Assembly: GCF_004345645.1 (NCBI RefSeq)
Contig: NZ_SLWS01000001.1
Span: 334,615-398,614, forward strand
DNA: 64,000 nt
Direction: 5' to 3'
Origin: Actinocrispum wychmicini
GTDB taxonomy: Bacteria > Actinomycetota > Actinomycetes > Mycobacteriales > Pseudonocardiaceae
Part shown: positions 7,877 through 17,052 of the stretch, one piece after another
How the letters are laid out: every line of letters begins with the position of its first letter
Numbering within the stretch: the first letter of the stretch is position 1
Translations under genes and position numbers: made by a program
Notes under the pieces: model-generated
The model's database searches: none
What the model was told of the DNA's origin: nothing
Seen by the model: only the letters and a program-made list of their open reading frames with translations

Positions 7877-8947
7877 CCGGCGCGCACGAAGCCACCGTTC
7901 GGCCGGCATCTCGACGTAGCGATGCAGGATTTCGGCCGTGCCGGCGACTGTGACCAGCACAAGCAGCACGGCGGCGTCCGGGCCGATGAGCGGCGAGACG
8001 TGATCCATGATCACGAAGACGCACGACAAGTGGATGAGGTAGATCGCGTAGGTCCGCCGTGACCAGTTCCGGATGACAGTGGACCGCGCGACGCGTCCCT
8101 TGGCCTTGATCATCACCGCGGTGAGGAGCAGCACGATCACAACGGTCCGAACGTTGGCGTAGCCCGCGTTGGTGACTTCCGCGGCTCGGTCCATCCAGAA
8201 GAACAGCGCCAGCTGCACCGCGCCGACGGCCAGCGCGCCCGGGATTCGAACACGTCCGGTATGGACAAGCGAAATCAGCTGACCGAGGCACAGTACGGGC
8301 ATGTAGGCGCAGATCTTGAGCAACTCCTGCACTACCGGGTTCCTGCTGCCCGTGGCGGCCAGCACCACCGTGAAACACACCCCGGCGGCGATGAGCGGTG
8401 GGAGCCATGGTTTTCGGCGGAGCAACGGAATGGAAGCCGCGACGTAGCAGTAGAAACCGATCTGGACGACAAGGGTCCAGGTGACACCGATCATCGCGTG
8501 CAGGGGTGTGACGAAGTAGTTCGCGAGCACGAGCCCGCGAGCCAGATCGTCGATCCCCAGCCGGTCCGGCATGGGCTCCTGGGCGACCTGCTGGCCCAGG
8601 TTGATCAGGATCCAGGCGATGAGGGTGACCACCCACAACAGCGGAGCGATCCTGGTGACCCGCCGCCACAAGAACTGCCCTGGATTCTCCCGTTCCGTCA
8701 CGTAGGTCACCACAACCCCGCTGACGACCAGGAACGTCGCGATCCCCAGGAACGAGAACCGGTCATTGAACTGGAACGTGTCGACGACGTTGCGTTGCAC
8801 CCAGTCGGTGAGCCACCAGTTCCTGTCCTTGATCACGAACCACTCATGGATGTGCGTGTAGAGCACCAGGCACGAGGCGAGGACCCGGACCACGTCCAAC
8901 CCGTGGAGATAACCCGTGCGACTGCCGACCCGCGTTGCCTCACTCAT
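7859..8947 (-). CDS. Acyltransferase family 3 membrane protein
   Basis: Integral membrane O-acyltransferase of the acyltransferase-3 family (362 residues, about ten helices), which transfers acyl groups to extracytoplasmic glycans or lipids. The first helix region (GLDVVRVLASCLVLYTHIHE) carries the family's catalytic arginine and histidine. The later SFLGIATFLVVSGVVV and RRVTRIAPLLW are also family hallmarks. The ATG at 8947 overlaps the stop of the upstream gene as ATGA, so the two are coupled. The 250 or so upstream bases of open frame belong to that upstream gene in another frame and were excluded. It is the last gene of a leftward operon that begins near 15311 or 16715. Confidence 0.9.
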   Translation of the reverse strand: MSEATRVGSRTGYLHGLDVVRVLASCLVLYTHIHEWFVIKDRNWWLTDWVQRNVVDTFQFNDRFSFLGIATFLVVSGVVVTYVTERENPGQFLWRRVTRIAPLLWVVTLIAWILINLGQQVAQEPMPDRLGIDDLARGLVLANYFVTPLHAMIGVTWTLVVQIGFYCYVAASIPLLRRKPWLPPLIAAGVCFTVVLAATGSRNPVVQELLKICAYMPVLCLGQLISLVHTGRVRIPGALAVGAVQLALFFWMDRAAEVTNAGYANVRTVVIVLLLTAVMIKAKGRVARSTVIRNWSRRTYAIYLIHLSCVFVIMDHVSPLIGPDAAVLLVLVTVAGTAEILHRYVEMPAERWLRARRSPVRQ

Positions 8948-9834
8948 GGGCCATACACCCTCTCCGCCAACCGGTATCCGCCTTCGGCGGCGAATCCGAC
9001 GAGCCCAAGCGCGACCACGAGGGCGACCACCAAAGGCAGCCTGCTCAGCAGGTCGAGTGCGACGTAACCCACCACCGCGACGGAAGCGAACAGCCAGCCG
9101 GCCCTGGTCGACAACCATCGCACCACCGGGAACCGGATGCCGCGGCCACGCAGGAGCAGCGTCAGCAGCACGGCATACACCACAGTCAACGCGTGCCACC
9201 AGCCGCTCAGCTCCTGATAGAGATGCTCGGCCACCGCGGGCAGGCCCACACAGAGCACACCAAGGGCCAGAGCGCGTAATGTGCCGAGCCGGATCAGCTG
9301 ACCGATCAGCAGCGCCGGCAGATACTCAGCGACCAGGCCAAGGTGGTGCAGGAGAGCGTCAGCGCCGGGTGCGGCACCCGCGAACACCAGCAGGTACGCG
9401 ACTTCCAACTGCAGCACGACGGAGAGCCACGGCCAGCGCCTGGTCAACGTCCAGATCACCACGAACAACAGCACGGCCGCGACTGGTCGAACCAACTCGA
9501 CCAGTGGATGCGCACCGAGTGCCATGGCCACCGCACCGAGCGCGACGCCGGCCGCGAGCGGCGGGCCAAGGCGCCGAACCAGCGTCGGGGTGGCGATCAT
9601 GCCGCCGGTGACAAGCAACAACGTGACGCCAAGGAAGCCGAAGTCCTCCCCGATGCCGAGCGGCTTGTTCACCCATTCCCGGATGACGATCGACAAGTCC
9701 GGCGAGTACCCGTGCCGAGCCGGCCACAACCCCGCGAGAATGCCGTATCCGACCAGACAGATCCCGAGGGCGGCCACAGCGTCCGGCCGGGTGCCCCGGG
9801 TGTTCTCCAGTACGGTGACTCGCTGGTCAGCCAT
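8944..9834 (-). CDS. Acyltransferase-3-like membrane protein lacking catalytic residues
   Basis: A 296-residue polytopic membrane protein aligned by eye with the neighbouring acyltransferase. The first helix is PDAVAALGICLVGYGILAG against LDVVRVLASCLVLYTHIHE there; the catalytic arginine is alanine and the histidine is lost. The second motif keeps GFLGVTLLLVTGGMI, but the Arg-rich loop before a proline (RRVTRIAP) is missing. It is therefore probably a non-catalytic paralog, perhaps a partner or regulator of the active enzyme, with which it is coupled by a 4-base ATGA overlap. Its own start overlaps the upstream anchored-protein gene by eight bases. The degenerate-enzyme reading is inference from hand alignment. 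Confidence 0.75.
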   Translation of the reverse strand: MADQRVTVLENTRGTRPDAVAALGICLVGYGILAGLWPARHGYSPDLSIVIREWVNKPLGIGEDFGFLGVTLLLVTGGMIATPTLVRRLGPPLAAGVALGAVAMALGAHPLVELVRPVAAVLLFVVIWTLTRRWPWLSVVLQLEVAYLLVFAGAAPGADALLHHLGLVAEYLPALLIGQLIRLGTLRALALGVLCVGLPAVAEHLYQELSGWWHALTVVYAVLLTLLLRGRGIRFPVVRWLSTRAGWLFASVAVVGYVALDLLSRLPLVVALVVALGLVGFAAEGGYRLAERVYGP

Positions 9835-10393
9835 TGGCGGGCAGCACTTCGAGCTGACGGTTCAGCAACGGTCCGAACCCGTTGGCCACATCCTGGCCGG
9901 CTCGGCCCACCAGTTCCATGCGAACCAGCAAGTCGTTGTGCTGGTAGTGAATCCTGACCAACGGCCGGCTGTTCGGGTCGCCGAGCCATTCGAGAACGAG
10001 CGGGCCGTTCGGCACGAACCCCCGGGAGATCTGTAATTCGTTCAGGACCTGTGCGGCGGTCTTCGCCGCGCCCCGGTCTTTGACCTGGGTCACCAGGACG
10101 ATCGCCCGGCCGGCGGGTATGTCGTCGTTCACCGAGACCCTCGCCGGTCCGGCTTGGGCGTCGCGGAAGACGGCGATCTCGTCCGACTCGAGAAAACCCA
10201 GTTTCTGCACGTCGGAGAAGTCGCGAACGAACCCGTAGTCGTCTTCGACGCCGCCGAGGTCGGCGATTGCCAGGCCGCTGCCCGGCCGGCGACCTGTCTC
10301 CCCGACGGGGACGACATCGCCGGAACTGGCCGATGGGAACCGGTTGCCCCACACCAACCACGCCGTTGCCGCGAGCACGACAACAATGAGCAC
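9827..10393 (-). CDS. Membrane-anchored protein, paralog 2 of 3 (short form)
   Basis: A 188-residue version of the anchored family: it starts directly with the transmembrane helix (VLIVVVLAATAWLVWG) and lacks the SHOCT-like N-terminus and linker. The extracellular part keeps the family's pattern: FLESDEIAVFRDAQAG, RAIVLVTQVKDRGAA and the ending LNRQLEVLPANG, comparable with YLTPEEIAAYQAAQAG and IEAQLKVFPADG in paralog 3. The GTG at 10393 is the first usable start after the in-frame stop of the upstream gene, and there is no clear SD. The final codons (AATGGCTGA) contain the start of the acyltransferase-like gene, giving translational coupling. Function unknown. Confidence 0.7.
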   Translation of the reverse strand: MLIVVVLAATAWLVWGNRFPSASSGDVVPVGETGRRPGSGLAIADLGGVEDDYGFVRDFSDVQKLGFLESDEIAVFRDAQAGPARVSVNDDIPAGRAIVLVTQVKDRGAAKTAAQVLNELQISRGFVPNGPLVLEWLGDPNSRPLVRIHYQHNDLLVRMELVGRAGQDVANGFGPLLNRQLEVLPANG

Positions 10394-10444
10394 GGCTAAC
10401 GCGCTTCGGATCCGATCCCCAGTCGTGGTCTTCCCCCCTCGGTA

Positions 10445-13400
10445 CTACAACGGCCTGAGCCAGATCGTGACGAACCCAGTTTCCGCCGCGCGCGCCTGGT
10501 CCACCAGTGCCTTGTCCGGGTACGGCGTTGGGTCCGGTCCATCGTCACGCAGCAGGACAGGCCGGTATCCCAGTTCCCGATAGCCGGCGAGCACCACCAA
10601 CGGGTCGTCACCGAGATCCTCGATGTGTCCCGGCGCGAACTCGCAGACCACATGCGGGTGGTCCCGGTCGATCACCGCGGTGAGCCCGGCTATCGCCCGA
10701 TGGTCCCGACCCTGCAGATCGATCTTGATCAACCCGACTGTCCGCTCCGCGATCTGCGGAACACCGTCGAGTCGCACCGCACGAACGGCCGTACCGCCGC
10801 CACGGTCCGACGAGTCGACCCGATAGTCGCCGCTGTTGCCGGACTCGTGTTGGTTCAGGTGGACCCCGGTGTCGCTGTCCCACGCGGCCAGCTGAAGCAC
10901 GGCGACCTTCGCGGCGATCTCGGCCGGCAGGTTCACCTTGACGTTGCGGGAAAGCAGGGCCGCAGTGGCCGCGTTGGCCTCGACCGCCACCACGCCGGTG
11001 AGCTTCTCGCCGGCGGCCATCACCCGCAACGTGTGGTAGCCGACGTGCGCCCCGATGTCAACGAACAGGCCGCCGGTGGCGAGCTCGGCCAGCAGGTCGG
11101 CTTCGGCGGGCTCCCAGGTGCGGTGGTGCGCGAGCCAGGGCAGGAAGACGTCATCGACCGGCACGAGCAGCGCACCGACATCGCACAGGACGACCTCTGT
11201 GCCCGGCGGAACGGGTGCGTGCAGCATGGATAGGGCGTGCCGTAACGCTCTGACGTCACGCAGTGCGGCGTGGTCGCTCTCGGCACGGCCGTCCCGCTCG
11301 ACGAACATCTCGAATGTCTTCTTGTCGTTCTCGCCGATCCGCACGGCCATTTCGTCCAACCGCCGCCCGGCGACGTCGTGTACCCGGTCGAGATCGGTCC
11401 GCACCGCCGCGATGTCGTTCTCGTGCGCGAGATGGCTGCCGGTGACCTGCGCACGCAACTCGTCCACCGATCGAGCGGTGACATCCGCGACGGAGTTCGT
11501 GGCCCGCACCGCGGACTCCGTGGCCGTCACGGCCGAGTCGAGCGCGCCGAGTCGCCGCTCGACCTGCTCGATCCGGCGGAGCAACTGGCTGAGGCTGCCT
11601 TCCACGCCGTCGGTGACCGCGCCCAGCACCTTTCGTTGATGGACGTCGTAATGATCGATCACTCGCAGCACGGCCTTGCGCAGCGCCGGCGCCAGCGGCA
11701 TCCGCGACGAGCTCGTGGTCTCCGGCCGCCAGTGCAGTGCCTCGCGGGACCTCTGCAACGGCTCCAGCGGTTCGACGACGTCCTGAGTGGATCGGCCCGA
11801 GGTCCTGGTCTGGTAGGCGGCTGTCAACTGCGTCCTCGTCCAGTCCGCCGCGGCCGCGATCGACCGCGTGGCAAGGATGTGTTCGCGGGCCTTGCGGCCA
11901 CGCCGGCCAGCTTCCTCGGAATCGTCGGCGACCACGCGCATGGCGGCGGCGGCTTCGTCGAGATCGGGATCGGCCCACACACTGTCGGCGGAGTAGGGCG
12001 GACGTCCGTGGCCGACTTCGACCAGGTGATACCCGACCGGCCAGCCGGTGGTGTGGTCGAGGAATTCGGTGGTGCTCGAGTATCCGGTCGCGATCACGGG
12101 CATGCCGCGAGCCATCGCGTCGGCGACGGTGAGACCGAAGCCCTCGCTGCGGTGCAGCGAGACATAGCAGTGGCTGCTGGCGTACAGGTCGTCCAGCTCT
12201 GCGGCGGTCAGGTAGTCCTCGATCAGCTCGATCCGCGGGTCCGGTCCGGCGGCGGCCCGCAGCCGTTCCGCCGAGTGCGTGTGCTTGTCCGCGTTGATCG
12301 ACTTGATCACGAGGCGGACGTCGTCCCGGTCGCCGAAGGCACGGCGGAACGCCTCCACCACGCCCCAGGGGTTCTTCCGCTCGGCGACACTGTTGTAGTC
12401 GAACGCGAACAGGAAGCGCACCGGCTCGCCCGGCGCGCGAACGGGTACCGGCCGGTGCGGATCCCGGACCGGGACCGGGAATACCTTGACCGGGATCGGG
12501 CTGTGCCTGGCGATGGCCGCCCGGCAGAACTCGCTGACCACCCAGACCTCGTCCAGCAGGCCGAAGGCCGGATGCAGCCACCCGGGGAAGTCCTCCAGCT
12601 CCCACGCCCACAGACCGATCCGGTAGCGGTGATGTCCGGCCTGGGCGTGCCGTTGCAGGATCACCTCGGTCTGGTCGGCGTTCACGCACAGCACGGTGAT
12701 CGGGAACCGAGGCCGGCCTGCCGTGTCCCGGCCGGTCGCGTTCGTCCGGTTATGGACCAACCGGTCCTCCACCACGGACGCCACCGGGACACCTGCCTCG
12801 ACGATCGCGTCATGGACGTTCCGGCCCTGCTCGCCGACGCCGAGTTCGGCGGTGAGGTAGCCGACCACGTTCACGCCGAACTCGTCATCCGGCTCGGCGA
12901 GAGGTTCGGGTTCGGCTGTCAGCGCCCAGGCGGGGACCTCTCCTTCGGCGCGGCCGGAAGTCCGCAACCACTCGCGAAACGCGGCCGCATCGCGCCCATG
13001 TGGCTGGGGGAACACCTCGCGCAGGTCGGCGCGCCTGTTCCAGACGGCCTCGGTGAGGCGGGTCAGACCGGACGTGGCCGGCTCGTCATCAGGCGGCTCG
13101 GACAGCCAGGCACGCAGCGCGGCACCGCCGTCCTTGCTGAAGGCGTGCGGTGGGAAAGGCCCGTTCTCGCGCTCGGCCGACACCCACGCGGCACCAAACA
13201 TTCGGCGCACCGCCATGCTTATGGGGGTGCCGTCCGCCATCTTCGCGTAGCCGTACGGAATCGCGTCCAGGCTCTCGGCGTACCCGGCGGAGCGCAGGTC
13301 CTTTCCGTAGTCCGCACACAGTTCGCGGATCACCGGATGCTCGGAGAGCAGCACGCGCGGCTTGTTCGGCGCGTGCTGGCTGAGAATCCACGGCTTCTCC

Positions 13401-14146
13401 GGCCGGTAACCGCTGAAGTGGAAGAACCGCAACGGCTTCCCGCCCGCGGTGAGCGAACCATCCTCCTCGCGACGGACCGGACGCTCGTGCGCGTTCCAGT
13501 ACGCGACATTGAAACCAGGGTCACGCAGGACGTGATGAGGGAAGTGCGCCGGCACGAGATCGACCCAGCGCTGGTCGGTGAACAGCTGCCGCTCCGGCGC
13601 GGCGATCGCGTCGTGCCGCAGCCGCTCGACCCAGAAGTCCAGGAACGGCTCGCTGCCCGGCCCGGTGGCGAGAAACCCCAGGTTGAACACGCCGGACCCC
13701 ATGATGGCGGCTTCGCTCGGGTCCATGCCGTCGCGCGGTATCGGCTGGCAGCAGTGCGGCGTGAGCACGATCGGGTGCGCCATGGCCAGCTCGACCAGTT
13801 CGGGCATGGGCGCGTAGACGACAATGTCCGGGTCGAGGTAGATCACCACGTCCGACTCGGCCCGCAATGTCCTGACAACGGAGGGCTTCACCGCGGTGGC
13901 CAGCTCCGTGACGGAGTACGCCGTGGCCATCCGCAGGAACTCGTCCGGATCGATGCCGAGGCTCGCCCGTCCCACCACCTCGTAACCATCCCGGCGAACA
14001 GGCTCGTCCGCGTCGGAGTCGATCACGGCGATCCGGAACCGGTGGTCTGGATGGTGGTGGCGATAGGACTTCGCCAGGACCGTGGCGGCGGGCAGGTAGT
14101 TCCGCGCCACCACGGTGAAGGCAGTTGGGCACCGGCGGTCAGCCAT
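10445..14146 (-). CDS. Multidomain glycosyltransferase (GT-A + GT4) with FkbM methyltransferase
   Basis: A 1233-residue three-enzyme chain. Residues about 1-330 are a GT-A glycosyltransferase-like domain with the metal-binding motif DPD at 105-107 (IYLDPDIVVY). Residues about 425-760 are a GT4-type GT-B transferase (FGVNVVGYLTAELGVGEQG; SLHRSEGFGLTVADAMARG carries the donor-binding glutamate). About 820-960 is a coiled-coil stretch rich in heptads (LLRRIEQVERRLGALDSAV). About 1000-1200 is an FkbM-type methyltransferase (FVDIGAHVGYHTLRVM, IKIDLQG). The ATG overlaps the upstream anchored protein gene by eight bases. The whole is consistent with building and O-methylating a surface polysaccharide chain; substrates cannot be read from the sequence. 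Confidence 0.88.
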   Translation of the reverse strand: MADRRCPTAFTVVARNYLPAATVLAKSYRHHHPDHRFRIAVIDSDADEPVRRDGYEVVGRASLGIDPDEFLRMATAYSVTELATAVKPSVVRTLRAESDVVIYLDPDIVVYAPMPELVELAMAHPIVLTPHCCQPIPRDGMDPSEAAIMGSGVFNLGFLATGPGSEPFLDFWVERLRHDAIAAPERQLFTDQRWVDLVPAHFPHHVLRDPGFNVAYWNAHERPVRREEDGSLTAGGKPLRFFHFSGYRPEKPWILSQHAPNKPRVLLSEHPVIRELCADYGKDLRSAGYAESLDAIPYGYAKMADGTPISMAVRRMFGAAWVSAERENGPFPPHAFSKDGGAALRAWLSEPPDDEPATSGLTRLTEAVWNRRADLREVFPQPHGRDAAAFREWLRTSGRAEGEVPAWALTAEPEPLAEPDDEFGVNVVGYLTAELGVGEQGRNVHDAIVEAGVPVASVVEDRLVHNRTNATGRDTAGRPRFPITVLCVNADQTEVILQRHAQAGHHRYRIGLWAWELEDFPGWLHPAFGLLDEVWVVSEFCRAAIARHSPIPVKVFPVPVRDPHRPVPVRAPGEPVRFLFAFDYNSVAERKNPWGVVEAFRRAFGDRDDVRLVIKSINADKHTHSAERLRAAAGPDPRIELIEDYLTAAELDDLYASSHCYVSLHRSEGFGLTVADAMARGMPVIATGYSSTTEFLDHTTGWPVGYHLVEVGHGRPPYSADSVWADPDLDEAAAAMRVVADDSEEAGRRGRKAREHILATRSIAAAADWTRTQLTAAYQTRTSGRSTQDVVEPLEPLQRSREALHWRPETTSSSRMPLAPALRKAVLRVIDHYDVHQRKVLGAVTDGVEGSLSQLLRRIEQVERRLGALDSAVTATESAVRATNSVADVTARSVDELRAQVTGSHLAHENDIAAVRTDLDRVHDVAGRRLDEMAVRIGENDKKTFEMFVERDGRAESDHAALRDVRALRHALSMLHAPVPPGTEVVLCDVGALLVPVDDVFLPWLAHHRTWEPAEADLLAELATGGLFVDIGAHVGYHTLRVMAAGEKLTGVVAVEANAATAALLSRNVKVNLPAEIAAKVAVLQLAAWDSDTGVHLNQHESGNSGDYRVDSSDRGGGTAVRAVRLDGVPQIAERTVGLIKIDLQGRDHRAIAGLTAVIDRDHPHVVCEFAPGHIEDLGDDPLVVLAGYRELGYRPVLLRDDGPDPTPYPDKALVDQARAAETGFVTIWLRPL

Positions 14147-15311
14147 CGGCCGGGAACACCTTCAGCTGCGCCTCGATCACGTCCTGCAGGACCGACATCA
14201 GCCGGCTCGCGTCGGCGGACTTCACCTCGACCCGGACGATCAGGTCCTTGCTGGCGAAGTGCGCCCTGGCCACGTCACTGACCTGGGTGCCCTTCACGTT
14301 CGACGGCAGGCCGGACAGTTGGGTGGCCTTGTAGCCCAGCTGGATCTCCACCAGCTTCGCGGCGGTCGACTGAGCCTGTGCGGCCGAGCCGGCTTTGACC
14401 ACGAGGACGACGACGCGGCCGGTGTTGCCGGGGAGCTGGCTGATCATCATGCCGGACTCACCGGCCTGGGCGGCCTGGTAGGCGGCGATCTCCTCCGGGG
14501 TCAGGTAGTCGATCTTGGCCACGGTGCCGAACTCCTTGACCTTCTGGTCCACCTGCTGGCCAGGAAGGTCCGCGATGTTCATCGCGTTGGGGATCTTCGG
14601 CGGTGTGGTCTTCGTCGTCGACGGCGGGGCGGCCGAGGTCTGCGGGGAACCCCCGGAGCCGTTGGAGGTGCCCCAGATCAGGTACGCCCCCACCCCGATG
14701 CCGACCAGCAGCACCACGGCGACCACGATGGCGATGACCTTGCCCCGGGAGCCACTGCGGCCCTCGAAGACCTCAGGTCCCTGCTTGACCCACGGCTCGT
14801 TCGCGCCCCACGGCGGCGCCGCCGGCAACTCCGGCCCGTTCCATGGCGACGACGAGAACCCCTCATTGCCGGACTGCCACGCCCCCTGCGGCTGCTGCGG
14901 GAACTGCTGCTGGGGGAACCCGCCGGGTGGCGACTGGGGTTGGCCGACACTGGGCACGACCTGGGTGCGGTCGGACTCGTTGCCGCCGACCGGGCGCGGC
15001 TGCTGGTAGGACGGCTGCGGAGTCCAGTTCTGCGGCACGGCCTGGGTTCGGTCACTGTCCGAAGGCAGACCTGTCGGCCCCATCGGTCGGGGCTGCGGCG
15101 GCGGGCCGATCGGTTCGATCAGCTGGGTACTCTCCACACCCGATGACTCTCCGGAACCGGGGGGCGTGGGTCCAGGACCCGGTTCGGCCGGCCTCGCCGG
15201 ATTCGCCGCCGCGGCCAACAGGGCGTCGCGGCCCCTGCGGTAGTCGTCGGCCGAGATCAGGCCGGACGCGAGCTTCTCGTCCAGCTGGCGAAGCTCATCC
15301 TGCCAGGTCAA
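14139..15311 (-). CDS. Membrane-anchored protein, paralog 3 of 3 (TTG start)
   Basis: Longest member of the anchored family, 390 residues. The N-terminus LTWQDELRQLDEKLASGLI matches paralog 1 and fixes the start as TTG at 15311; GGGGGTGCGGGG upstream may serve as a ribosome binding site. Residues about 40-190 are a Pro/Gln/Gly-rich disordered linker with two SDRTQ(A/V)VP repeats. A transmembrane helix (VIAIVVAVVLLVGIGVGAYLI) follows near 200, then a Ser/Thr linker and the extracellular domain ending IEAQLKVFPADG. The stop codon lies in the start of the giant glycosyltransferase gene (ATGGCTGA), the same junction type as at 9827-9834. Function unknown. Confidence 0.78.
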   Translation of the reverse strand: MTWQDELRQLDEKLASGLISADDYRRGRDALLAAAANPARPAEPGPGPTPPGSGESSGVESTQLIEPIGPPPQPRPMGPTGLPSDSDRTQAVPQNWTPQPSYQQPRPVGGNESDRTQVVPSVGQPQSPPGGFPQQQFPQQPQGAWQSGNEGFSSSPWNGPELPAAPPWGANEPWVKQGPEVFEGRSGSRGKVIAIVVAVVLLVGIGVGAYLIWGTSNGSGGSPQTSAAPPSTTKTTPPKIPNAMNIADLPGQQVDQKVKEFGTVAKIDYLTPEEIAAYQAAQAGESGMMISQLPGNTGRVVVLVVKAGSAAQAQSTAAKLVEIQLGYKATQLSGLPSNVKGTQVSDVARAHFASKDLIVRVEVKSADASRLMSVLQDVIEAQLKVFPADG

Positions 15312-15419
15312 CCCCGCACCCCCTCGTCATGGCACGATCTGTGCGTCTTGGCATACCCAGCAATTCTGTCTCACGGGTTCCACGCGCGAACACCGGCTGT
15401 CGAATCGTGACCGGAACCG

Positions 15420-16715
15420 TCACCGACGAGGGTGGGCCGCCAGCTGCGCGCCGATCCGATCGATTACTCCGGGTGACAGAATGGGGTTGTTACCGGAGAC
15501 CAACGTCCGTTCGACACCTTCCAGGACCACCACGTCCTGTTCGGCGAGCAGATCGCCGGTCTGCCGCGGGTCCCGCTGCGCCGTGTCGACGTGGATCACG
15601 GTCGTGTTGGCGAAGCCAGCCGCCAGGAACGGCAGCACGGGCTGGGTGAACGAGTCGGCAAGGACGGCCACTTTGGGGTCGACCACCCCGACCCCGGGCG
15701 ACCGGACCAGCCGCAGCGGGGTGGCGAAGGCGGAGTTGACGTCGTGGCCGGCCGTGAACTGGCCGTCCGGGGCCAGCTCCAGGGTGCGGACGGTGAGCTG
15801 GCCGGTCCGGCCGATCAGCGGCGGGATGTCACCCTCCCGGGTGACCTCCCGTCCGGGTGCGACCTGCCAGGTGTCGGTGACGCCGGGCTGGATCTGCTCG
15901 GCGAGCACCTTGGCCATCACCAGCGCGCCGTCGAACGTCCAGTGCGAGTCGGTCTTGGTGTACAGCGGCTCGGTCGCCGCCGTGGCCAGCAGGCCGGGCC
16001 GCAGGTCGATCGCGCCGGCCTCGCGCATCATCCGCAGCCAGAACTCCTGGCCGGCCTTGGCCGCGCAGGACTTGCCTACGTAGTTGTCCGGCAGGTGGTC
16101 CGGCACCATCGTGGTCTTGTTCGGGGGCACCACCAGCAGGAACTTGCGGCCGGACGCCTCGACGACCGCCCGCAGCTTGCGCAGCGCGGCGACCACCTGG
16201 GGCAGCGGCTGGTCCGGCACACACCGACCGGCGACGTCGTTGCCGAGGTAGTACCAGCCGTCGCTGCCCTCGATCACCTTCGGGTAGCCGGCCTGCACCT
16301 TCTGCCGGTCGATGTTCGGGTCGGTCGCCTGCGGCAGGCTGGCCACCGGGCCGCTCTGGTCCTGCCGCTCACCCAGCTTCGGCGCCTCGCCGAAGACACC
16401 GCGGCTGATCGCGTCCTCCAGCGCGATGGCCTGGGCCCGCAGCGGCAGCTGGTCGATCGCCCACGGCTCGAACGACGTGAAGAACTGCCAGCCGGCGCTC
16501 AGTGCCGGGAACCCGACCAGCTTGCGGTTCTCGATCGCCTCCGGCCGGATGCCGATCACCAGCAGCAGCATCGGGACGCAGAAGAACACGATCGCGCAGA
16601 TCAGCGAACTGCGCTGGTGGCGGCCGTGCCGGGGGCGGTAGAGGGAATGCTCGCGGGGCAGCCAGGCCTCGTGGACCGGCGGCAGGCTCTGCCGCGCGAT
16701 CTCCGTCGTGTGCAC
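15420..16715 (-). CDS. AlgJ/AlgX-like SGNH O-acetyltransferase, membrane anchored
   Basis: A 431-residue protein of the alginate O-acetyltransferase AlgX/AlgJ type (SGNH-hydrolase-like fold), which attaches acetyl groups to exported polysaccharide. One transmembrane helix near residues 38-55 (LICAIVFFCVPMLLLVIGI) anchors it; the family segment IENRKLVGFPALSAGW follows. The catalytic Asp-x-His is DSHW at 256-259, and the nucleophile serine lies in LADSF at about 355. GTG at 16715 is chosen over the TTG six codons earlier because GGAGGGAG lies five bases upstream. AlgJ-like proteins usually accompany an MBOAT acyl donor; none is present here, and the acyltransferase-3 gene may fill that role. 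Confidence 0.82.
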   Translation of the reverse strand: MHTTEIARQSLPPVHEAWLPREHSLYRPRHGRHQRSSLICAIVFFCVPMLLLVIGIRPEAIENRKLVGFPALSAGWQFFTSFEPWAIDQLPLRAQAIALEDAISRGVFGEAPKLGERQDQSGPVASLPQATDPNIDRQKVQAGYPKVIEGSDGWYYLGNDVAGRCVPDQPLPQVVAALRKLRAVVEASGRKFLLVVPPNKTTMVPDHLPDNYVGKSCAAKAGQEFWLRMMREAGAIDLRPGLLATAATEPLYTKTDSHWTFDGALVMAKVLAEQIQPGVTDTWQVAPGREVTREGDIPPLIGRTGQLTVRTLELAPDGQFTAGHDVNSAFATPLRLVRSPGVGVVDPKVAVLADSFTQPVLPFLAAGFANTTVIHVDTAQRDPRQTGDLLAEQDVVVLEGVERTLVSGNNPILSPGVIDRIGAQLAAHPRR

Positions 16716-16872
16716 ATCTCCCTCCCGCCTCAAGATAACCGATCAGCGACCGTCGATCGCCCGAATGAGGGAACATCAACGCGCGCCGCCGCCGTGTTAC
16801 CCACGTCACATACTCAACCGGCGCACGCTCGCGGACGTCCTAGTGGTGTCAACGAAGCACCGGAGGCGGGCA

Positions 16873-17052
16873 ATGTGGATCACCCTCGTGGCGCTGGCGG
16901 CCGTGGCGTTCCTCGGCCGGCTGGCCTTCGTCACGGCGAAACGCGCCCCGCTGCGGATCACCGTTCCCTGGGCCGGACAAGGCCGGACTCGTAGGCGAGC
17001 ACGACGAGCTGGGCGCGATCCCGAGCCCGCAGCTTGGTCATCACCCGGCTGA
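16873..17052 (+). CDS. Possible small membrane protein
   Basis: A 59-codon frame starting ATG with CGGAGG six bases upstream. The first 20 residues are a hydrophobic helix (MWITLVALAAVAFLGRLAFV), followed by a basic tail. The last half overlaps the convergent response-regulator gene, so it may be spurious past about 16957; the strong SD and helix are the only support. No family recognised. Confidence 0.35.
   Translation: MWITLVALAAVAFLGRLAFVTAKRAPLRITVPWAGQGRTRRRARRAGRDPEPAAWSSPG

Noticed and set aside
11270..14281. Open frame of 1003 codons on the plus strand, opposite the giant glycosyltransferase
   Set aside because: It mirrors the codon register of a gene with clear GT and FkbM motifs; its product is a His/Arg/Gly-rich string without any family feature, as GC-rich antisense frames usually are.
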